From Rhodobacteraceae bacterium LMO-JJ12 (GTDB lineage Bacteria; Pseudomonadota; Alphaproteobacteria; Rhodobacterales; Rhodobacteraceae): a stretch of DNA of 64,000 nucleotides. Location of the stretch: positions 677,001 through 741,000 of the forward strand of contig JAKGBX010000002.1 in the NCBI GenBank assembly GCA_021555075.1. Direction: 5' to 3'. This document shows, piece by piece, positions 9,090 to 18,190 of the stretch. The position numbers were made by a program, and so were the translations under genes. Within the stretch, counting starts at the first letter, position 1, and each line of letters begins with the position of its first letter. The notes beneath the pieces are model-generated. The model searched no databases. It saw only the letters and a list, made by a program, of their open reading frames with translations, and had not been told where the DNA came from.

Positions 9090-11062
9090 CATCTGTGGCA
9101 GACGAGCTTGAAATCGAACCATGGGAACCTGAGGAAACCGTCGGGAAGCTGTGGCATCGGTTTGCCAGCCGCCTTGAGCTGCCGGAAATACATGAGGACG
9201 CTCGCGTTTCGCTGAGTGAAGTGGGCGGGCGGCTGGCGGTTCTTTTTCGCGGTCTTGGCGGTGATCCGGCTGTTGAGATCAAGCCGGTTGCCGATGAGAG
9301 AAGCGATCACCGGCTGTCGCTGACGCGGTGGCTGGGCAATGAGGCCGAAACCGTTGCGCGCGCCAGTTTTGACGGTGCGGCCCTTCGGCTGCCCGAAAAT
9401 CTGGCGGTGTTTCCCGCGAGAGAGGCGAATGCGGCGCTCTATCTCTGGCTGGCGGTGGCGGCGGCGTCGGCTGTGGCACCTGAAGATATGCCGGATGATC
9501 TTTTGCAGGCCGATGTGATGGCGCTCAACGCGGTGCGTGCAACGATTGAAGCGGCGTTGGAAAACGCGCCGGGGTTTGTTGGGCTCTACGGTGATCTCTG
9601 TGGCGCGGCCCTGAGCCAACGCAACCGCCCGGCCTTGCCCAGTGCCGAGCGCGATATCGAACATGTGATCCGTCATATGTTGGGCGATCCTGCGCCTCTG
9701 CGCCCCAGTGCGGAGCGGCTTTGGGAGGCAATGTGCAATGCAGACCCGTCCGGGCTTGAAGCGCCGCGAAAATACCGACCATTTCTGCCGGTGGTGCTTT
9801 GGCCTGATCTGCGCGCGCTGCATCGCTCGGAGGCGCATGTAGGCGACGCCGAGCAATCCGAAGGGGCAGGCGGCGGCGAGCAGGAGCAGGGTGAGAACAG
9901 CCGTCGCGCGCGGCGGCGCAAGTCCGAACAGGCGGATCGAAATGACAGTTTTATCCTGCACAAGTTTGAGGCGATCCTAAGCTGGGCCGAGTTTATCAAC
10001 CTCAACCGGCGGGTTGATGAAGACGACGAAGACGATGCCAAGAAGGCGGCCGACGATCAGGATGAAATTGGTCTGGGGCAAACTTCAAAGGCACCCGCGA
10101 CGCGGCTTAAGTTGCACCTTGATCTCGCACCTGAAGATGCCGACCGCGAGGCGCTTGCAAGCAAGCATACTTATCCCGAATGGGACGCGCGCTCGGCAAG
10201 CTATTTGCCAGCCCATGCGCGGGTTTTGGCAACACGGCTGGAGGCGGGTAACGAAATCCCCTCGTTTCGCGAAGATCCGAAGGCGGCGGCGCGAATCCGG
10301 GCCGTTAAGCGACAGTTTGAGGCGCTGCGTCCAGGGCGGGTTTTGACCACCGGACATCTGGACGGTGATGATCTTGATATGGAGCGCGCGGTGCGTTCGC
10401 AGGTCGAGTTTCTGGCGACCGGGGAAAGCAACGAGCGGGTGTGGATGCAAAACCGCACCGAAAAGCGCGATCTGGCGGTGTCGATTCTTTTGGATGTGTC
10501 GCGCTCAACCGAAGCGGCGGTGCCGGGGCATGGCCATGACGGGCGCGCGGTGATTGATATTGAACGCGAAGCGTTGGCGGCGCTCTCTTGGGGGCTGGAT
10601 GCCTGTGGCGACGATTTTGCGATTCATGCCTTCTCGTCACTCAAGCGGGATCGGGTCTATGTGCAGGAGGCCAAGGGTTTTAACGAGCCGATGAGCGCAA
10701 TGATCGAGTCGCGGATTGCGTCGCTCAGACCGGGGTTTTACACGCGGCTTGGCGCGGCGGTACGCCATGTTTCACAGGATTTGTCCAAGCAGGCCCGCAA
10801 ACGGCGGCTTTTGCTGGTGATTACGGACGGCAAGCCCAACGATCTGGACCACTATGAGGGCCGTCACGGCATTGAAGATAGCCGTATGGCGGTTCTGGAA
10901 GCGCGGCGGGCTGGGCATGCTGTGTTCGGAATTACTGTGGATCGGCATGGTAAATCCTGGTTTTCGCGGATATTCGGGCAGGGTGGCTATGCTCTGATTT
11001 CTGACCCTGAGAAGTTAACCCATGCGTTGCCACGAATCTATCGCGAGCTGGTTGGGGCGTGA
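9086..11062 (+). CDS. norD: NorD, VWA-domain partner of NorQ
   Basis: A large soluble protein of about 658 residues with a C-terminal von Willebrand A domain. The metal-ion-dependent adhesion motif is DVSRSTEA (D-x-S-x-S) near residue 470, followed later by [22 protein letters not shown] cut across the domain. The middle carries a charged low-complexity stretch (about residues 250-330, Glu/Asp/Arg rich). NorD couples NorQ to the NOR complex. The start is a GTG at 9086 overlapping the norQ stop; a second GTG at 9095 is also possible. Confidence 0.92.
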   Translation: MTSVADELEIEPWEPEETVGKLWHRFASRLELPEIHEDARVSLSEVGGRLAVLFRGLGGDPAVEIKPVADERSDHRLSLTRWLGNEAETVARASFDGAALRLPENLAVFPAREANAALYLWLAVAAASAVAPEDMPDDLLQADVMALNAVRATIEAALENAPGFVGLYGDLCGAALSQRNRPALPSAERDIEHVIRHMLGDPAPLRPSAERLWEAMCNADPSGLEAPRKYRPFLPVVLWPDLRALHRSEAHVGDAEQSEGAGGGEQEQGENSRRARRRKSEQADRNDSFILHKFEAILSWAEFINLNRRVDEDDEDDAKKAADDQDEIGLGQTSKAPATRLKLHLDLAPEDADREALASKHTYPEWDARSASYLPAHARVLATRLEAGNEIPSFREDPKAAARIRAVKRQFEALRPGRVLTTGHLDGDDLDMERAVRSQVEFLATGESNERVWMQNRTEKRDLAVSILLDVSRSTEAAVPGHGHDGRAVIDIEREALAALSWGLDACGDDFAIHAFSSLKRDRVYVQEAKGFNEPMSAMIESRIASLRPGFYTRLGAAVRHVSQDLSKQARKRRLLLVITDGKPNDLDHYEGRHGIEDSRMAVLEARRAGHAVFGITVDRHGKSWFSRIFGQGGYALISDPEKLTHALPRIYRELVGA

Positions 11063-11110
11063 TAGAGAGCTGGGCGCGGCGAACATTTGACGACGCAGGA
11101 AGGCGCGGCA

Positions 11111-11671
11111 ATGTCTGATATGTCTGACGAGAGCACACCGTTCGATGATCTGCCCGGAGATCTGATGATGTGGGTTCTGATCATTTCCGAACTGCTGGTC
11201 TTTGGGGCAGGTCTCTTGGCGTTTCTTGCGGTGCGGATCACTGATCCGGCGGGGTTTGCAGAGGCGCAATCGCATCTGCACCGCACAGCAGCCGGGATCA
11301 ATACCGTGGTCTTGGTCACGTCGGGTTGGATGGCCGCGCTGGCGGTGCATGCGGCAGAGATCGGCCAAAGGGCGCGGGTGCGGCTTTTGCTGGCCGGGGC
11401 GGCGGCGTTGGGGGTGGTTTTTCTGGTACTCAAGGGCATTGAGTATGCCGACAAGGCGGCCGCGGGGATCACCTTTGAAACCCATCCGTTCTTCTTGTTT
11501 TACTATATGCTCACCGGGTTTCACGCCGCGCATGTGGTGGCGGGAATCGTCATCTTGGGGCTGGTGGCATGGCGCGCGCAGCCGCGCACGGTCGAGGTCG
11601 GCGCGCAGTTTTGGCATATGGTCGATCTGGTCTGGGTGATCCTGTTTCCCATCATCTATTTGCTGGGATGA
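11111..11671 (+). CDS. norE: NorE, cytochrome c oxidase subunit III-like
   Basis: An integral membrane protein of 186 residues with five hydrophobic helices, from the cytochrome oxidase subunit III family. It includes the conserved YYMLTGFHAAHVVAG segment and WHMVDLVWV near the C-terminus. NorE is an accessory protein reported to support NOR activity. The ATG at 11111 has AGGAAGG upstream and is chosen over an earlier TTG. It overlaps norF by 4 bases. Confidence 0.9.
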   Translation: MSDMSDESTPFDDLPGDLMMWVLIISELLVFGAGLLAFLAVRITDPAGFAEAQSHLHRTAAGINTVVLVTSGWMAALAVHAAEIGQRARVRLLLAGAAALGVVFLVLKGIEYADKAAAGITFETHPFFLFYYMLTGFHAAHVVAGIVILGLVAWRAQPRTVEVGAQFWHMVDLVWVILFPIIYLLG

Positions 11672-11943
11672 GCGTGATGAATGAAAAAACCCAGTTCAAG
11701 CCGACACGCGCCTGGATTGTACTGATCGCCTTGTCGATGGGCAGCACGTTGATTGCACTCAGCGGTCAGAGCGGGTTGGTGCCAGCGCTGGCAATTCTTG
11801 TGCTGGCCTGGGGCAAGGCACGGGTGATCCTGCGGCAATACCTGGGACTGGCGCAGGCACCGGGTTGGAGCCGAGGATTTTCGCTGGTTTTGGCGATCTA
11901 TATGATCGTCGCGATGGGTTTGACGGCTGCGGCTGGGGGCTAG
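11668..11943 (+). CDS. norF: NorF-like small membrane protein
   Basis: A protein of 91 residues with three hydrophobic segments, in the position and size class of NorF, the partner of NorE (cytochrome oxidase subunit IV-like). Its ATG overlaps the norE stop (ATGA). It is the last gene of the nor operon. The gap to the convergent regulator gene is only 36 bases. Sequence conservation in NorF is low, so the symbol rests mainly on position and topology. Confidence 0.75.
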   Translation: MSVMNEKTQFKPTRAWIVLIALSMGSTLIALSGQSGLVPALAILVLAWGKARVILRQYLGLAQAPGWSRGFSLVLAIYMIVAMGLTAAAGG

Positions 11944-11979
11944 GGGCGGGTCCGAGAATCAGGAAGGTCGGTTGTTCCT

Positions 11980-12684
11980 TCAGGGCCGTGTCCAGGCGAC
12001 GGCGGGATCTTCTTCGGCATAGGCGCGCAGCCCGGCCATGTCCTTGATATTGGCCCTGTTCTGTTTGATCTGCACGCCGATCGGTTTGAGCTTGGCGAAA
12101 GCGCGGCTCAGGCTTTCGGGTTTCATCCCGAGACGGCCAGCAATCAAAACTTTGTCGTAAGGCAGTCTGACCTCGCAATAGCCTTCGTCGCAGGGTGCTG
12201 CCAATTCGCAGAGAAATTCGGCCACGCGCTGGGCGCCGGTGCGCGCTTTGAGTGCTTCGAGCTGTTCAACGAGGCTGTGCAGGTGGTGAAAAGTTGCCGA
12301 CAAGACCGCGACGGCAACATCAGGCGAGTTGCGGATGCCGCGCAGGAAGATGTCGGCGTCGATCCTGATCAGGCGGCACTTGGTCACCGATTCGGCCGAG
12401 ACCGGGTAGACATCCTTGCGAAAGGCCACTGCCTCGCCAAAGCTGCGCCCGCGGGTGAACACCCCGACGACGGCCTCGGCGCCGCTGGGTGCGACGCGGT
12501 AGAGTTTTACCCAACCGTCGGCGACGATGTAGATTGCGCGGGCGCGTTCGCCCTGAATAAAGATCGTTTGACCCCGATCAAAATTCACCAGATGCGATTC
12601 ACGCAGAATACTGTCGGCTTCGGCTTCTGGCACTGCGGAGAGCAACAGCGACTGTCGGGCGAGGGTTTCCAGCTCGGGCGTCAT
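11980..12684 (-). CDS. CRP/FNR-family regulator, Dnr/NnrR type
   Basis: A transcription factor of 234 residues with an N-terminal cyclic-nucleotide-type beta barrel (about residues 15-130), a dimer helix, and a C-terminal helix-turn-helix. The recognition region reads IAGRLGMKPESLSRAFAKL near residue 190, close to that of Dnr-type NO sensors. There is no N-terminal cysteine cluster, which argues against an Fe-S FNR protein. Its place beside nor genes suggests it is the NO-responsive activator that reads the TTGAC-N4-GTTAA boxes. The ATG at 12684 is supported by GGAG upstream; a GTG at 12705 is less likely. Confidence 0.82.
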   Translation of the reverse strand: MTPELETLARQSLLLSAVPEAEADSILRESHLVNFDRGQTIFIQGERARAIYIVADGWVKLYRVAPSGAEAVVGVFTRGRSFGEAVAFRKDVYPVSAESVTKCRLIRIDADIFLRGIRNSPDVAVAVLSATFHHLHSLVEQLEALKARTGAQRVAEFLCELAAPCDEGYCEVRLPYDKVLIAGRLGMKPESLSRAFAKLKPIGVQIKQNRANIKDMAGLRAYAEEDPAVAWTRP

Positions 12685-12700
12685 GCTAAGAGGCTCCTTT

Positions 12701-12714
12701 AACACGGATGTGTT
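12701..12714. promoter_or_regulatory. Palindrome before the Dnr-type gene
   Basis: AACAC-GGAT-GTGTT is a perfect 5-base inverted repeat with a 4-base spacer. It lies 17 bases upstream of the Dnr-type start and overlaps its ribosome binding site. The geometry resembles CRP/FNR-family sites, though the half-site sequence differs. It could be an autoregulatory operator. The remaining sequence up to 13001 contains no gene I recognise. Confidence 0.35.
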
Positions 12715-13001
12715 TTGAGATGAGAGGTCAGACGGGGAGTTGAACAGTTGTGCGGCGGCAGGTGGTTACGCGGATCGAAGGCCGATAAACCCCATTCGCG
12801 CCAAAAGCGCAACTGCTGAGCATGGTCTGATCGGGTTTGCAGCATCACTTTGGCGGTGGTCTTGAAGCGGGGAAGAATGGCCAATTGCCTGCGAAATGGC
12901 GGTTGTTTGCAGCAGGCCGTCAGCTGAGCGATGGCTTTGCGCTCGCCATGGTGCCGTTGGGTTGACCAAGCCAATCAAAGTTCGAGGCGCGTATTCGAAG
13001 T

Positions 13002-13793
13002 TCAGGCTCTTACCTCTCTGATCGGGGTTTTGTGGGGGTGGCCCCCTGTATTGAGAGCGATGCCGCCAGGATCAACCAGCACCGGTAGACGATGTTTGAT
13101 GGCCTCCATGTCGGGCACCAGGTATTCGGTAGGCGACAGGAATTTGATCAGCCCGGTCTTTTTTACCCGGCTGAAAATGCGGCTGACCGTTTCGGGGTTA
13201 AGTCCGAGATAATCGGCGATATCTTCGCGTGTCATCTTGAGGCGTACGGGCGCGTCGTTGTGTTGGGTTCGGCGCTTGCGCAACGCCATCTGGGCGAGAA
13301 ACAGCAAGACCCGTTCGGTCGAATCAAGGCGCCCAAGCGTTGAGAGATGCCGCATCGCGGTTTCGAGTCGATTGTGGGTAAGTTTGAACATTTCGGTCAA
13401 GAAATCGGGGTTCTGGCGCAGCGCCATGGCGTCGGCCGAGAAATCGAGAACACAGATCCGGGATTCCTCAAGCGCTTCAAGCCAGCAGGCTTCCTCATCG
13501 GTGTCGATCAGGCCGCAAATGATGTCGCCGGGCATTTCGATTCCGGTAATCTGGCGGCGGCCATCGGCAAAGGATGTGCAGATGGCTGCTGAGCCGCTGA
13601 CAATAATCCAGAAGACGAAACAATTGCGGCCGCGGACTTCAAGCTTTTGGCCGCGTCTCAATTTGACCACGTCATGCCGCCGGGGGGACCCTATTGGACG
13701 AAAGTCACAGATCCGACGGCGGCAAGCGATGCAAGTTGCAGTGTCGATGGTAGCCTCCAGACAATACACTTTCTGTGACGCAAGAGGCGTCAC
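13002..13793 (-). CDS. FNR-type oxygen-sensing regulator with cysteine cluster
   Basis: A CRP/FNR-family protein of 263 residues. The N-terminus has C21-x2-C24-x4-C29, and a further Cys in RICVLDF at about residue 114 matches the position of FNR Cys122. Together these can hold a [4Fe-4S] cluster. The helix-turn-helix near residue 195 reads DYLGLNPETVSRIFSRVKK, including the E-x3-R that reads TTGAT half-sites. A GTG at 13793 is the only start that keeps all cysteines. No ribosome binding site is obvious, and the start lies in a hairpin. It likely acts as the anaerobic switch above the Dnr-type regulator. Confidence 0.8.
   Translation of the reverse strand: MTPLASQKVYCLEATIDTATCIACRRRICDFRPIGSPRRHDVVKLRRGQKLEVRGRNCFVFWIIVSGSAAICTSFADGRRQITGIEMPGDIICGLIDTDEEACWLEALEESRICVLDFSADAMALRQNPDFLTEMFKLTHNRLETAMRHLSTLGRLDSTERVLLFLAQMALRKRRTQHNDAPVRLKMTREDIADYLGLNPETVSRIFSRVKKTGLIKFLSPTEYLVPDMEAIKHRLPVLVDPGGIALNTGGHPHKTPIREVRA
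13775..13793 (-). other. Hairpin covering the start of the FNR-type gene
   Basis: GTGACGC and GCGTCAC form a perfect 7-base inverted repeat with a 5-base loop, beginning at the GTG start codon itself. In mRNA it would fold over the initiation codon. It could limit translation, or it could be a DNA operator. There is no clear Shine-Dalgarno sequence in front of it. Confidence 0.4.
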
Positions 13794-13873
13794 TGCAATG
13801 TTGCGACGCCAACATGGCGCGCCGCAGGGGTTCTTTCTTAGAATCGTTTTATGCGCTCGATATTGCGCCCGCG

Positions 13874-13887
13874 CTGATCTGAATCAA
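13874..13887 (-). promoter_or_regulatory. FNR-like box upstream of the FNR-type gene
   Basis: On the minus strand the 14-mer TTGATTCAGATCAG matches the FNR consensus TTGAT-N4-ATCAA in nine of ten half-site positions. It lies 80 bases before the GTG at 13793, so it could mediate autoregulation. Confidence 0.5.
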
Positions 13888-14020
13888 AAGCCGCAGTATA
13901 GGTAGGGCGGCTTTCTGACATATACGTTCAGTGTTCACTGCTTTTTTTCAGGCCTGTAGGGCTGAAATGTAGATTCTTTGCCTGTAAGAGATTCCGAGGC
14001 GGGTGGGCGGTGTGTGGGGT

Positions 14021-14605
14021 TCAGCCCGGCACGCAAACCACCAGGATGCGCGCGTCTTGATCGCCGTCGGAGGCATAGAGATGGCCCACTGCGCTGTCGA
14101 AATAGAGGCTGTCGCCTTCGTGTAGGTGCACGGGTTCGCGGCCTTCGACAAAGACGCTGACCTGACCTTTCATCACCACGAGAAACTCCTGCCCGGGGTG
14201 GCGCACGAATTCTTCGAAGTCGACCAGTTGGCGCGCCTTGAGTGAGCCCATCATGGGGGTCATCGCCTTGTTCCAGAGATCGGGAAACAGCATGTCATAG
14301 ACGTAATTGACAGTTTCCTGACGTTCGAATTCGCCCTTGCGGGCGACGGCGAAACTGCCCGGGGTGAAGCTTTGGCCGCTTTCATCGAAGAGCGCGGCAA
14401 GATCGACCTCGAGCCCACGTGCCAGAAGCATCAGCCGGTCATAGGTGAGAGAAATGATGCCACGTTCGGCCTTGGAGAGCGTGGAGATCGCAAGGCCTGA
14501 GCGCTCTGAGAGCGCGGCGAGCGTCCAGCCTTTGTCACGCCGTAGTTGGCGCAGGCGGCGGCCAAATTCCAGCCGGGAGGTGTCGTCGACTTCTGGCTCT
14601 GTCAT
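14021..14605 (-). CDS. XRE-cupin transcriptional regulator
   Basis: A protein of 194 residues with an N-terminal HTH_XRE domain (about residues 14-70, LRRDKGWTLAALSERSGLA) and a C-terminal cupin_2 sensor (about 125-190, including HPGQEFLVVMKGQ and LHEGDSLYFDS). Such regulators bind a small metabolite in the cupin and control catabolic or polyamine-type operons. It is transcribed away from the FAD oxidoreductase-TRAP operon, with two palindromes in the shared gap, so it is most likely the local repressor or activator. The inducer is unknown. Confidence 0.82.
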   Translation of the reverse strand: MTEPEVDDTSRLEFGRRLRQLRRDKGWTLAALSERSGLAISTLSKAERGIISLTYDRLMLLARGLEVDLAALFDESGQSFTPGSFAVARKGEFERQETVNYVYDMLFPDLWNKAMTPMMGSLKARQLVDFEEFVRHPGQEFLVVMKGQVSVFVEGREPVHLHEGDSLYFDSAVGHLYASDGDQDARILVVCVPG

Positions 14606-14644
14606 GCTGTCAGACTAAGCGCAAAGCCTTCGAGTGCCAACAAT

Positions 14645-14681
14645 TTTTCCAATCGGAAAAATTCTTCTTTCCAATTGGAAA
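14645..14681. promoter_or_regulatory. Twin operator palindromes for the XRE-cupin regulator
   Basis: Two near-identical palindromes, TTTTCCAATCGGAAAA (14645-14660) and TTTCCAATTGGAAA (14668-14681), share the core TTTCCAAT-x-GGAAA. Their centres are 22 bases apart, about two DNA turns, so two dimers could bind the same face. They lie between the divergent starts at 14605 and 14728. Confidence 0.7.
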
Positions 14682-14727
14682 ATTGCTGCTACGCTTTTGC
14701 AACTTGTTGAATACCGGGGAGTGGGAC

Positions 14728-15876
14728 GTGAGCCAGATCGAGACAGCTGATGTGATCGTTATCGGCGCGGGAATCGCCGGCGCCTCGGTGGCGGCCGAGT
14801 TGGCGCAGGCACAGGCACCGGGCGCGGAGCGTGTCATTCTTTTGGAGCGCGAGAGCCAGCCGGGCTATCATACCACCGGACGGTCGGCGGCTCTCTATAC
14901 GACCGCCTATGGGCCGCGTTTGATCCGGGCGCTGACAAGGGCTTCGTATCGCTTTTACAGCGGCACGGGGCCGGGAGAGCCGCCGCAGGAATTGATAAAA
15001 CCGCGCGGTTCATTGTTCGTGGCGCGCGACGATCAGGCCGAAACGCTGGCAGAATTACAAGAAGAGCTTGGGGCGGCTGTTGTGCCGATGAATGCCGCGC
15101 AACTGCGTGAGAAGGCACCGCTCTTGCGCGAGGGCTATGCCAGTGCAGGGGCTTACGAGGCGCTGGCTGCGGATATTGATGTGGCCGCGTTGCATCAACA
15201 TTATCTGCGCCGCTTCAAGGCACGCGGCGGCGAGACGATCGCCCGGGCTGAAGTGGTCGCGATTGCACGCGATGGCGTCGATTGGGAAGTCGAGACACCG
15301 CAGGGAAGGATGCGCGCGCCGATTGTTGTCAACGCAGGCGGGGCTTGGGCGGATGAGTTGGGCGAGATGGCCGGGCTTGCGCCCTTGGGGTTGCGCCCGC
15401 TCAGGCGTACCGCGCTGATTGTCTCGCCGCCCCTTGGGGTTAAACCCGATGCCTGGCCGATGACAATTGATGTGGACGAGCAGTTTTATATCAAGCCGGA
15501 TGCGGGTCGGCTTTTGATTTCGCCCGCCGATGCGACCCATTCGCCGCCCTGTGATGCGCAGCCCGATGAAATGGATGTCGCGATTTGTGTTGATCGGATT
15601 GAGACGGCGTTTGATCTGCAAATCCGACGGATAGAAAACAAATGGGCCGGGCTGCGCAGTTTCTTGCCCGATGGCAATCCGGTGGCGGGATATGACAGTG
15701 CCGGGGAAGGATTCTTCTGGCTGGCGGGGCAGGGCGGTTATGGCATTCAGTCGGCCCCGGCGATGGCGCGCGCTGCGGCGGCGCTGATCTTGGGGCGTGA
15801 TCTGCCCGAAGATATCGCGGCAGAAGGTGTGCGTGCCGGGGCGTTGTCGCCCTTGCGGTTGGGTGCGACGGCATGA
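14728..15876 (+). CDS. FAD-dependent oxidoreductase (DAO family)
   Basis: A DAO-family flavoenzyme of 382 residues. It has the FAD-binding IVIGAGIAGASVAAELA near residue 10, RSAALYTTAYGP near 55, and a C-terminal FWLAGQGGYGIQSAPAMA. Such enzymes oxidise amino acids or cyclic imino acids. It is the first gene of an operon with TRAP genes (ATGA overlap with the next gene), so it probably acts on the imported compound. The GTG at 14728 is preceded by GGGGAG at good spacing. Confidence 0.78.
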   Translation: MSQIETADVIVIGAGIAGASVAAELAQAQAPGAERVILLERESQPGYHTTGRSAALYTTAYGPRLIRALTRASYRFYSGTGPGEPPQELIKPRGSLFVARDDQAETLAELQEELGAAVVPMNAAQLREKAPLLREGYASAGAYEALAADIDVAALHQHYLRRFKARGGETIARAEVVAIARDGVDWEVETPQGRMRAPIVVNAGGAWADELGEMAGLAPLGLRPLRRTALIVSPPLGVKPDAWPMTIDVDEQFYIKPDAGRLLISPADATHSPPCDAQPDEMDVAICVDRIETAFDLQIRRIENKWAGLRSFLPDGNPVAGYDSAGEGFFWLAGQGGYGIQSAPAMARAAAALILGRDLPEDIAAEGVRAGALSPLRLGATA

Positions 15877-17159
15877 TGCTGCTTGTCGCTCTTGCCGCTG
15901 CTGTCTTTCTGTTTTCCGGGCTGGCGATTGCCTATGTAATTGGCGGCGCGGCGGTTCTGGCGTTTCTGGCGACGGACAATGCGCGTTATCTGGCGATCCT
16001 GCCGCAGCAGATTTTCTCGAAGATTGATGTCTTCGCCCTGATGGCGATGCCGCTTTTCATTCTCGCGGGCGAGTTGATGAACCGGGGCGGGATCACCACC
16101 GCTCTGATCAACCTGTCGATGGCTTTGGTGGGGCGGGTGCGCGGCGGGTTGGGGCATGTGAATATCCTGACGTCGGTGTTTTTTGCCGGGATCAGCGGCT
16201 CGGCTGTGGCGGATGCGGCGGCGCTGTCGAACACGCTGGTGCCCGAGATGACGCGGCGGGGGTATTCGCTGAATTATGCCAGCGCGGTGACGGCGGCGTC
16301 GTCGATCATTGGGCCGATCGTGCCGCCATCGATCATTCTGATCTTTTACGGCGCTTTGATGGGGACATCTGTGACGGCTCTGTTTCTGGCCGGGATCATT
16401 CCGGGGCTGTTGCTGGCGGGGGCCTTGTTGTTGGTAAATGCGGGATTTGCGATGACGCAGGACCACCCGCGGGTCGAAAAAGAGGACATGCCGCCGTTTC
16501 TGCCAACCTTAGTGCATTCACTTCCCGCGATGAGCCTGCCGATCATTATTCTGGGCGGTATCGTTCTGGGCTGGATGACGCCGACCGAGGCCGCTGCGGT
16601 GGCTGTTTTCGCCGCTTTGCTGGCGGGTTGGTTTTACCGGGCGCTGACCGTTGAAGGGGTGATCGAAGGGTTGAAGCGCACGGCGATCTTGTCGGGGTCG
16701 ATCTTTATCATCATCTGTGCCGTTTCCGCGCTGGGCCATCTTGGCGCGCTGGAGCGCTTGCCCGAGGCGATTTCAGACGCGGTGACGCGTTGGGGGTTGG
16801 GCCCGGTGGAATATATGCTGGCGTTGAACCTGATCTTTCTGTTGGCGGGGATGGTTCTGGATATTCCCGTGGCGCTGGCGCTCTTGGTGCCGCTCTTGGC
16901 GCCGGTGGCCATCGCGCAGGGGGCTGACCCTGTGCATCTTGGAATCGTGATATGCTTTAACCTCTGCATTGGCTTGGTCTCGCCGCCGCTGGGAGGGTGC
17001 CTTCTGGTGGTTTCGACAGTCACGGGGGTGAAGTATTGGGCGCTGGCGCGCACGGTCATTCCTTTTGTGCTGGTTCAGATCCTGGTGCTGGGGGTGCTGA
17101 TCAAGTTTCCGATACTCAGTCTGGCGTTGCCGCGGGCCTTTGGGCTGGCCGGGGGATAG
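15873..17159 (+). CDS. TRAP transporter large permease (DctM)
   Basis: A membrane protein of 428 residues with about twelve hydrophobic segments and the DctM-family hallmarks FAGISGSAVADAAALSN, IVPPSIILIFYG and GLVSPPLGG. TRAP large subunits carry the Na+-coupled transport path for organic acids. It is translationally coupled to the FAD oxidoreductase before it. The transporter gene order here is M-P-Q, which is less common than P-Q-M. Confidence 0.92.
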   Translation: MMLLVALAAAVFLFSGLAIAYVIGGAAVLAFLATDNARYLAILPQQIFSKIDVFALMAMPLFILAGELMNRGGITTALINLSMALVGRVRGGLGHVNILTSVFFAGISGSAVADAAALSNTLVPEMTRRGYSLNYASAVTAASSIIGPIVPPSIILIFYGALMGTSVTALFLAGIIPGLLLAGALLLVNAGFAMTQDHPRVEKEDMPPFLPTLVHSLPAMSLPIIILGGIVLGWMTPTEAAAVAVFAALLAGWFYRALTVEGVIEGLKRTAILSGSIFIIICAVSALGHLGALERLPEAISDAVTRWGLGPVEYMLALNLIFLLAGMVLDIPVALALLVPLLAPVAIAQGADPVHLGIVICFNLCIGLVSPPLGGCLLVVSTVTGVKYWALARTVIPFVLVQILVLGVLIKFPILSLALPRAFGLAGG

Positions 17160-17211
17160 GCGCCAAGATGAAGAACAAACTAAACCAAAATACTAACATG
17201 GAGGAAGTGAT

Positions 17212-18186
17212 ATGAAGATTTCTCGTATTCTGGGGGGCGCTCTGAGCGTTGCCGTAATGACGTTGGCTGGTGCGGCCACCGCGCAGGTCAAAATCGCGCT
17301 CGACAGCCCGCCGAGCATGGAAGCCGGCAGCTATGTCTGGTCGCATACATTTAGCACCTATCTCAACGAACATGGCATGGAAGCCGAAGAATTCCAGCGC
17401 GGCGCGCTGGGTGGGGATGACGAGTTGTTCGATCAGGTCAGCCAGGGCTTGTTGGAAGTATCGATGTCGCCGCTGAATATTGTGGGGTCTCTCGACAAGC
17501 TGGTTTATGGTCTGCGCCTGCCCTATTTCTTCGCTGATATGGAGGAGGTGGACCGCGCGCTTTACGAAGGCGGTATGCTGGAAAAGATCAACGCAGCGAC
17601 AACCAAGGAAGGTGTGCGGGTTCTGGCGGTGAATACCGTCGGGCAGGCCACAGGCATTTTCAATACCAAGCGGCCGGTGAATTCGGTAGCGGATATGGCT
17701 GGCTTGCGCATGCGCGCGCTGGATGAAAGCCAGATCGAGCTTTACAAGGCTTGGGGCGCTGCGGGCACGATTGTGAGCTGGGCTGAGGTGCCGAATGCGC
17801 TGCAAACCGGGGTGGCGGATGGCTATCTCAACCCGTCGTTTGTGCCGCTGTTGTTCGGGCATACCGATTTCTTGAAGTATTTCACCGATGCGCGGATCTC
17901 GCCTTCGCTGCGCAGCACGATTGTGTCTGAGGATTGGTATCAGGGCTTGAGCGATGAAGACCGTGCCATTGTGGATGCTGCTGCGGCGGCGGCAAATGCG
18001 GCCAACCGTGAATGGCTGAAATCTCAGGATGAAGTTTTCGGGAAGCTGGAAGCGGCAGGCGTTGAGATCGTCAAGCTGAGTGAAGAAGTGCGCGCCGAGT
18101 TTCGCGCAGCCTCGGGTCCGGCCTATGAAAGCGGGCTTTTGACACCTGAGCAGATTGCGGAATGGGAAGCCGCCAAGGGCAACTGA
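17212..18186 (+). CDS. TRAP substrate-binding protein (DctP)
   Basis: A periplasmic solute receptor of 324 residues. A signal peptide ends near residue 24 (AGAATAQ). The DctP-type fold is indicated by GQATGIFNTKRPVNSVADMAGLRMRA cut across the middle, where the Arg of the LRMR segment normally pairs with a carboxylate. This supports a carboxylate-containing ligand. GGAGGAAG precedes the ATG. Confidence 0.9.
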   Translation: MKISRILGGALSVAVMTLAGAATAQVKIALDSPPSMEAGSYVWSHTFSTYLNEHGMEAEEFQRGALGGDDELFDQVSQGLLEVSMSPLNIVGSLDKLVYGLRLPYFFADMEEVDRALYEGGMLEKINAATTKEGVRVLAVNTVGQATGIFNTKRPVNSVADMAGLRMRALDESQIELYKAWGAAGTIVSWAEVPNALQTGVADGYLNPSFVPLLFGHTDFLKYFTDARISPSLRSTIVSEDWYQGLSDEDRAIVDAAAAAANAANREWLKSQDEVFGKLEAAGVEIVKLSEEVRAEFRAASGPAYESGLLTPEQIAEWEAAKGN

Positions 18187-18190
18187 GCAG

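Noticed and set aside
12706-13001. Possible small gene between the two CRP/FNR regulators
   Set aside because: The 70-91 codon frames on the minus strand have no ribosome binding site and no family resemblance.
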